Assembly (NCBI GenBank): GCA_002371785.1
Contig: DFGU01000003.1
Location: forward strand, 7,303-14,977
Direction: 5' to 3'
DNA length: 7,675 nucleotides
Source: Bacteroidales bacterium UBA3742
Lineage (GTDB): Bacteria; Bacteroidota; Bacteroidia; Bacteroidales; Paludibacteraceae
Shown here piece by piece: positions 4,764-7,675 of this stretch. Under the pieces are notes generated by a model. It was given only the letters and a program-made list of their open reading frames with translations. It ran no database searches and was not told the origin of the DNA. Position 1 is the first letter of the stretch. Each line of letters opens with the position of its first letter. Made by a program: the position numbers and the translations under genes.

Positions 4764-7310
4764 TCATTGAATAACCTGACCTTGTGCGTTGTAGCGTACG
4801 CCGTTCTTGATAATAACGAGTTGTCCGTTCTCAAGGCGTTTCTCGCTCATGATACCATCAGCTGCATTGTCGATGCCTGTAGCCTGCTGCTCGTTATTGA
4901 AGACGAAGCGTAGTTTCTTCGGAGCGTAAGCTGCTCCATCGCTGATGGTGAGGTAAGCTTTGTGCGCAGGAATCTTTCCGGTGAACTCGTAGAAACCAAC
5001 GCCAGTTACACTATTGTCGGTCGAGTGTCCGGAGAGCACGTAGCAGTTTGCCGGGGCAGCTGTTGCTTCATCTACACCGTGGAGGGCGTTTTCTGCACTA
5101 ATCGTAACAGCAGCATCATCGGTCGGAGTGAGCGATAAGGAAGCAACGTTGGACTTGAGGATTACAGGCGTGTTAGCCGGAAGCACTTCACCGCCGTTAA
5201 CTACCTTATTCATAATCATGTCCCCACCGCTGATAGTAGCCACGTATGCCTCTGTTCCGGCAGGGAGTGTGAACTTTCTCGAACTGTCAAAGAAGGTAGA
5301 GTAGTAAACACCTGCGTTGTCGGGGTCTTGTTTAGCTGCGATATCTGCTCTCGGAGCAATAGAGATAGACTTGATATATCCTTTTGCACTTTCAGCTTTT
5401 GCTGCCGGAGCGCGTTTTGGCGCAGGACTATAACCGCCTGCACCGGTCAGATAGATGATGACTGCTGTCGGTTCTTCCAAATCAAAGTTCACTTCAGCAG
5501 TACCCATACTGGTTTGCGCGATGGTAACAGCCGCTTTTCCACGGATCTTCAACTTGAACTCTACACTGGGATCTGCGTAGCACTCAATGGAGAGTGTGCC
5601 TTGACCGGCAGGCAAATTGAGGGTCAGTGCACCCTGCAAGTTATCCAACCATGCTTGGGTTCCGGCCGCATTGCGGTCAATAAATGTTTCTACTTGCGAC
5701 GGATTCAGAGTAGTGGAGATTTCCAATTTGCCATCATTGACCTTGTCGTTAGCTGTAGTTTGGAAAATCAACTCTGAATTAGCTCCCGGAGTAGTAGAAC
5801 CAAAATCGAAAGAGGTCTCAGTGTTATTAGCTACCGGTTGAACCAACGGCAAAATGCGGATAGGCAACTTAACGGTCTCCAAAGGTTCGTCGCTATAGAA
5901 GTGATATTTCACTACCAACGTATCTCTACCTGCTGCAACGGCTGTGATATGTTCGACATCTACTGCACATCCTACATCATGACATGACGGATTAAGCCAC
6001 GGGGCAACGAAGTGACCACGGGCAGCGCTCTGCGATGGGAAGAGGGTATGAGAAGCAGGGTACCGCTCGTATCTATGACATAATTCAGGCAGCTTGACAG
6101 TTTCTCCTTCCGTCATTTCTAAATGATCAACTATCACATCGTACTGATTGTAAGGGGAAGAAGGATCCGATTGCTCTTTGAAAACCAAGTCTTTAGCGAA
6201 AGAGTATCTGCTATTAATTACAGATACGTCCAGCGTAGCGGTAACCTGATTGTACTGCGCGTCTCCAGCAAAAGTAGCCGTAATGGTGAAATTTCCATAA
6301 CTATGTGGATAGAAAGATACCAAATACCTGTCGTTATCAGTATCTGGATCTGCATAAACCTCCAACAATTGATCGTCACTGGAAGTGAAGGTGACATTAG
6401 GTACACCCGGTAACGACCATTTAAACTCAATGGTATGCGATTCGTAATAACCCGTCTCATCCATAATCATCTCAAACTCTGAGATACGAACGTTTTGATA
6501 CGTGCTATTGTCATAATCCTGGAAATACATGTCGATATCTTGCTTTTCTACGGCTGCACTGCCATCAATGTTCACCGTAAACGATACGCTTCCAGTGGGG
6601 ACATTGAGGTATTCTCCACTCGGAGCACAACTCATGGTAATTGTTGCAGATTGACCATCTGTTCCACGAGCGATGAACTGACCGTTTGAAACTTCTACTA
6701 TGCTCGAATTGCTGGAGGTAATCGTAACACACTCTTTCGGTACTGTATCCCAATAACGAACAAAGTTCTCCGGTGCTTGCGAATATGCAAATCCGCAATC
6801 CGATACATAGACTAATTTCATCCAATTATATGCAGAGGCACCCGGAGCAAGGGTGAGGTCATGCAATACTGCAGGATCCGGCTCATAAGAAGAGGCAGAT
6901 ACATTATCAGAAGCAGCGGCTGCTGTTACATAATTTCCACTAACATTTACGGTAATGGTGTATGTGATATTCGAAGAGTTTCCCCATTCATCGTATTCTA
7001 TCGCCGGTTGAACCAAGATAGTCGATGTACCCTCCGTCATAGGACAGTAGATGTTTCCTATCTTATACTGCTTGTTACCATGCTCATCATTTTCTAATTC
7101 GGTCGGAAAAAAGTCAACGTTACCACTTGTAAGCATTGGCCCAGGGTTTTGACTTCCCACTTTGAAGACATGTGTGGCCCATTCACCATTGTAGATCTCT
7201 CCTTTTTTCAAGTTGAGCTGAATGTCTTCCGCAAAGGTTTGCAGCGGGAGAGCCAGCATTGCCGTCAGCAGGAATGCTGCCAAGCGGCTAAGAGTAAATA
7301 ATTTTCTCAT
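4764..7310 (-). CDS. Large secreted protein with Ig-like (Big_2-like) segments and a short C-terminal sorting-like tail
   Basis: This 848-residue protein starts with a signal peptide (1-27: basic RK, hydrophobic core, probable cleavage after TFA). The mature part is almost all beta-type sequence rich in Thr, Ser, Val and Asn. Ig/Big_2-like segments can be seen at about 190-248 (ITSSNSSIVEVSNGQFIARG), 300-365 (TSSDDQLLEVYA then YGNFTITATFAGDAQY) and 395-488. A further beta domain (about 500-622) leads to an Ala/Lys/Pro linker (629-643), then a domain (about 644-805) containing YYSTFFDSSRKFTLPAGTEA and VLPANTPVILKS, a pattern I associate with the C-terminal parts of many Bacteroidales secreted proteins. 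The tail at 825-848 (RLENGQLVIIKNGVRYNAQG, then QVIQ) resembles short ends of Prevotella-like secreted proteins thought to be sorted to the surface; this is inference. I see no catalytic motif. It is AT-richer than pnp by eye. The upstream region is A-rich without a Shine-Dalgarno. Confidence 0.9.
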   Translation of the reverse strand: MRKLFTLSRLAAFLLTAMLALPLQTFAEDIQLNLKKGEIYNGEWATHVFKVGSQNPGPMLTSGNVDFFPTELENDEHGNKQYKIGNIYCPMTEGTSTILVQPAIEYDEWGNSSNITYTITVNVSGNYVTAAAASDNVSASSYEPDPAVLHDLTLAPGASAYNWMKLVYVSDCGFAYSQAPENFVRYWDTVPKECVTITSSNSSIVEVSNGQFIARGTDGQSATITMSCAPSGEYLNVPTGSVSFTVNIDGSAAVEKQDIDMYFQDYDNSTYQNVRISEFEMIMDETGYYESHTIEFKWSLPGVPNVTFTSSDDQLLEVYADPDTDNDRYLVSFYPHSYGNFTITATFAGDAQYNQVTATLDVSVINSRYSFAKDLVFKEQSDPSSPYNQYDVIVDHLEMTEGETVKLPELCHRYERYPASHTLFPSQSAARGHFVAPWLNPSCHDVGCAVDVEHITAVAAGRDTLVVKYHFYSDEPLETVKLPIRILPLVQPVANNTETSFDFGSTTPGANSELIFQTTANDKVNDGKLEISTTLNPSQVETFIDRNAAGTQAWLDNLQGALTLNLPAGQGTLSIECYADPSVEFKLKIRGKAAVTIAQTSMGTAEVNFDLEEPTAVIIYLTGAGGYSPAPKRAPAAKAESAKGYIKSISIAPRADIAAKQDPDNAGVYYSTFFDSSRKFTLPAGTEAYVATISGGDMIMNKVVNGGEVLPANTPVILKSNVASLSLTPTDDAAVTISAENALHGVDEATAAPANCYVLSGHSTDNSVTGVGFYEFTGKIPAHKAYLTISDGAAYAPKKLRFVFNNEQQATGIDNAADGIMSEKRLENGQLVIIKNGVRYNAQGQVIQ

Positions 7311-7337
7311 AATAATTTGAGTTTTAGTTAATATTGT

Positions 7338-7351
7338 GAGGGTTGCCCCTC
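7338..7351 (-). other. GAGGG-GCAA-CCCTC hairpin between regulator and secreted-protein gene
   Basis: On the minus strand GAGGG (7351-7347) pairs with CCCTC (7342-7338) around GCAA, a GNRA-type tetraloop that is unusually stable in RNA. It lies 28 nt after the regulator stop and 27 nt before the ATG of the secreted protein. No T-run follows, so it could be a leader or intercistronic structure rather than a terminator. I see no TTTG/TAnnTTTG promoter in this 69-nt gap. Confidence 0.45.
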
Positions 7352-7379
7352 GGTTAGTTATAATGCGCGTGTTATAGGA

Positions 7380-7675
7380 TTATGCTTCCGCTTGGCGGCG
7401 GAACTCCGTTGGAGAGAGGTTGTACACTCTCTTGAATGCGGTAGAGAAGGTGTTGGCATTCTCAAAACCACACCTCAACGATACTTCCGTGATGGACAAC
7501 TCCGGCTCTTGTTGCAAGAGCAGTTCACGTGAATGCTCCAATTGGATAAAGAGCAGGTATTGCTTGGTAGAGATACCCGTCAGGTCCATGACTTTGCGGT
7601 TCAAAGTCTTGGGCGTCATGCATAGCTTTTCCGCTATCTTCTCCACCGTAACGGAATACGTTTTCATCATCTCTA
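7380..7675 (-). CDS. AraC/XylS-family transcriptional regulator, C-terminal DNA-binding domain (partial at window edge)
   Basis: The last 96 or so residues are a complete AraC-type double helix-turn-helix. The first HTH is around TVEKIAEKLCMTPKTLNRKV (8-27, numbered from the Met at 7670). The second is around SITEVSLRCGFENANTFSTA (59-78), followed by the family signature FKRVYNLSPTEFRR (79-92). The frame stays open through the window edge (a GAG codon precedes the Met at 7670), and the first visible Met falls at the start of the DNA-binding domain. A longer protein is therefore likely, either a one-component regulator with a sensor or cupin domain or the output end of a hybrid two-component system. 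It ends 69 nt before the secreted-protein gene on the same strand, so it may control that gene or share its transcript. Confidence 0.9.
   Translation of the reverse strand, partial: EMMKTYSVTVEKIAEKLCMTPKTLNRKVMDLTGISTKQYLLFIQLEHSRELLLQQEPELSITEVSLRCGFENANTFSTAFKRVYNLSPTEFRRQAEA

Noticed and set aside
4596..4913. Plus-strand open frame of 105 codons across the small gene and the end of the secreted protein gene
   Set aside because: It overlaps two better supported minus-strand genes, one of them with a strong Shine-Dalgarno, and has no recognisable motif.

Overview
The window looks like chromosomal DNA from a member of the order Bacteroidales (Bacteroidota). The evidence is a promoter of the Bacteroides type (TTTG, 20 nt, TACCTTTG) upstream of pnp, A-rich leaders without Shine-Dalgarno motifs before most genes, a large secreted protein with the short 'NGQLVIIKNGVRYNAQGQ' type of C-terminal tail common in Prevotella-like and related Bacteroidales, and a very small 'K-x-Y-x-x-P' type protein behind it. 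The genus cannot be fixed from the sequence. All genes I can support lie on the minus strand, so transcription runs from the right edge to the left edge.

Right to left: (1) 7675-7380 is the C-terminal DNA-binding domain of an AraC-family regulator, cut by the window edge. (2) After a 69-nt gap with a small GNRA-type hairpin comes an 848-residue secreted protein with Ig-like (Big_2-like) segments (7310-4764). (3) A 46-residue small protein (4742-4602) follows 21 nt later, with the only strong Shine-Dalgarno in the window. (4) About 550 bp without genes (4601-4052) is packed with repeats: a hairpin, eleven copies of a 7-bp repeat, a GC-rich foldable element, and three nearly identical 107-bp tandem repeats, themselves built of 16-bp subunits and two odd-centred palindromes. 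(5) A bidirectional intrinsic terminator (4012-4051) separates this block from (6) the pnp promoter (3992-3961) and a leader of roughly 155 nt that can fold into one short and one long imperfect hairpin. (7) pnp (3798-1525) encodes a full-length polynucleotide phosphorylase with an Arg/Gly/Pro-rich tail. (8) Only 12 nt later begins a membrane-anchored seven-blade-like beta-propeller protein (1512-25), which is probably co-transcribed with pnp.

The items most worth a second look are the 107-bp tandem repeat array, the pnp leader whose two arms are opposed arrays of a 10-nt repeat (reminiscent of, but not homologous by sequence to, the RNase III-processed autoregulatory pnp leader of enteric bacteria), a perfect palindrome inside the pnp promoter, and the small protein at 4602-4742. 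I see no clear mobile element, CRISPR array, tRNA or rRNA, and no defence locus.
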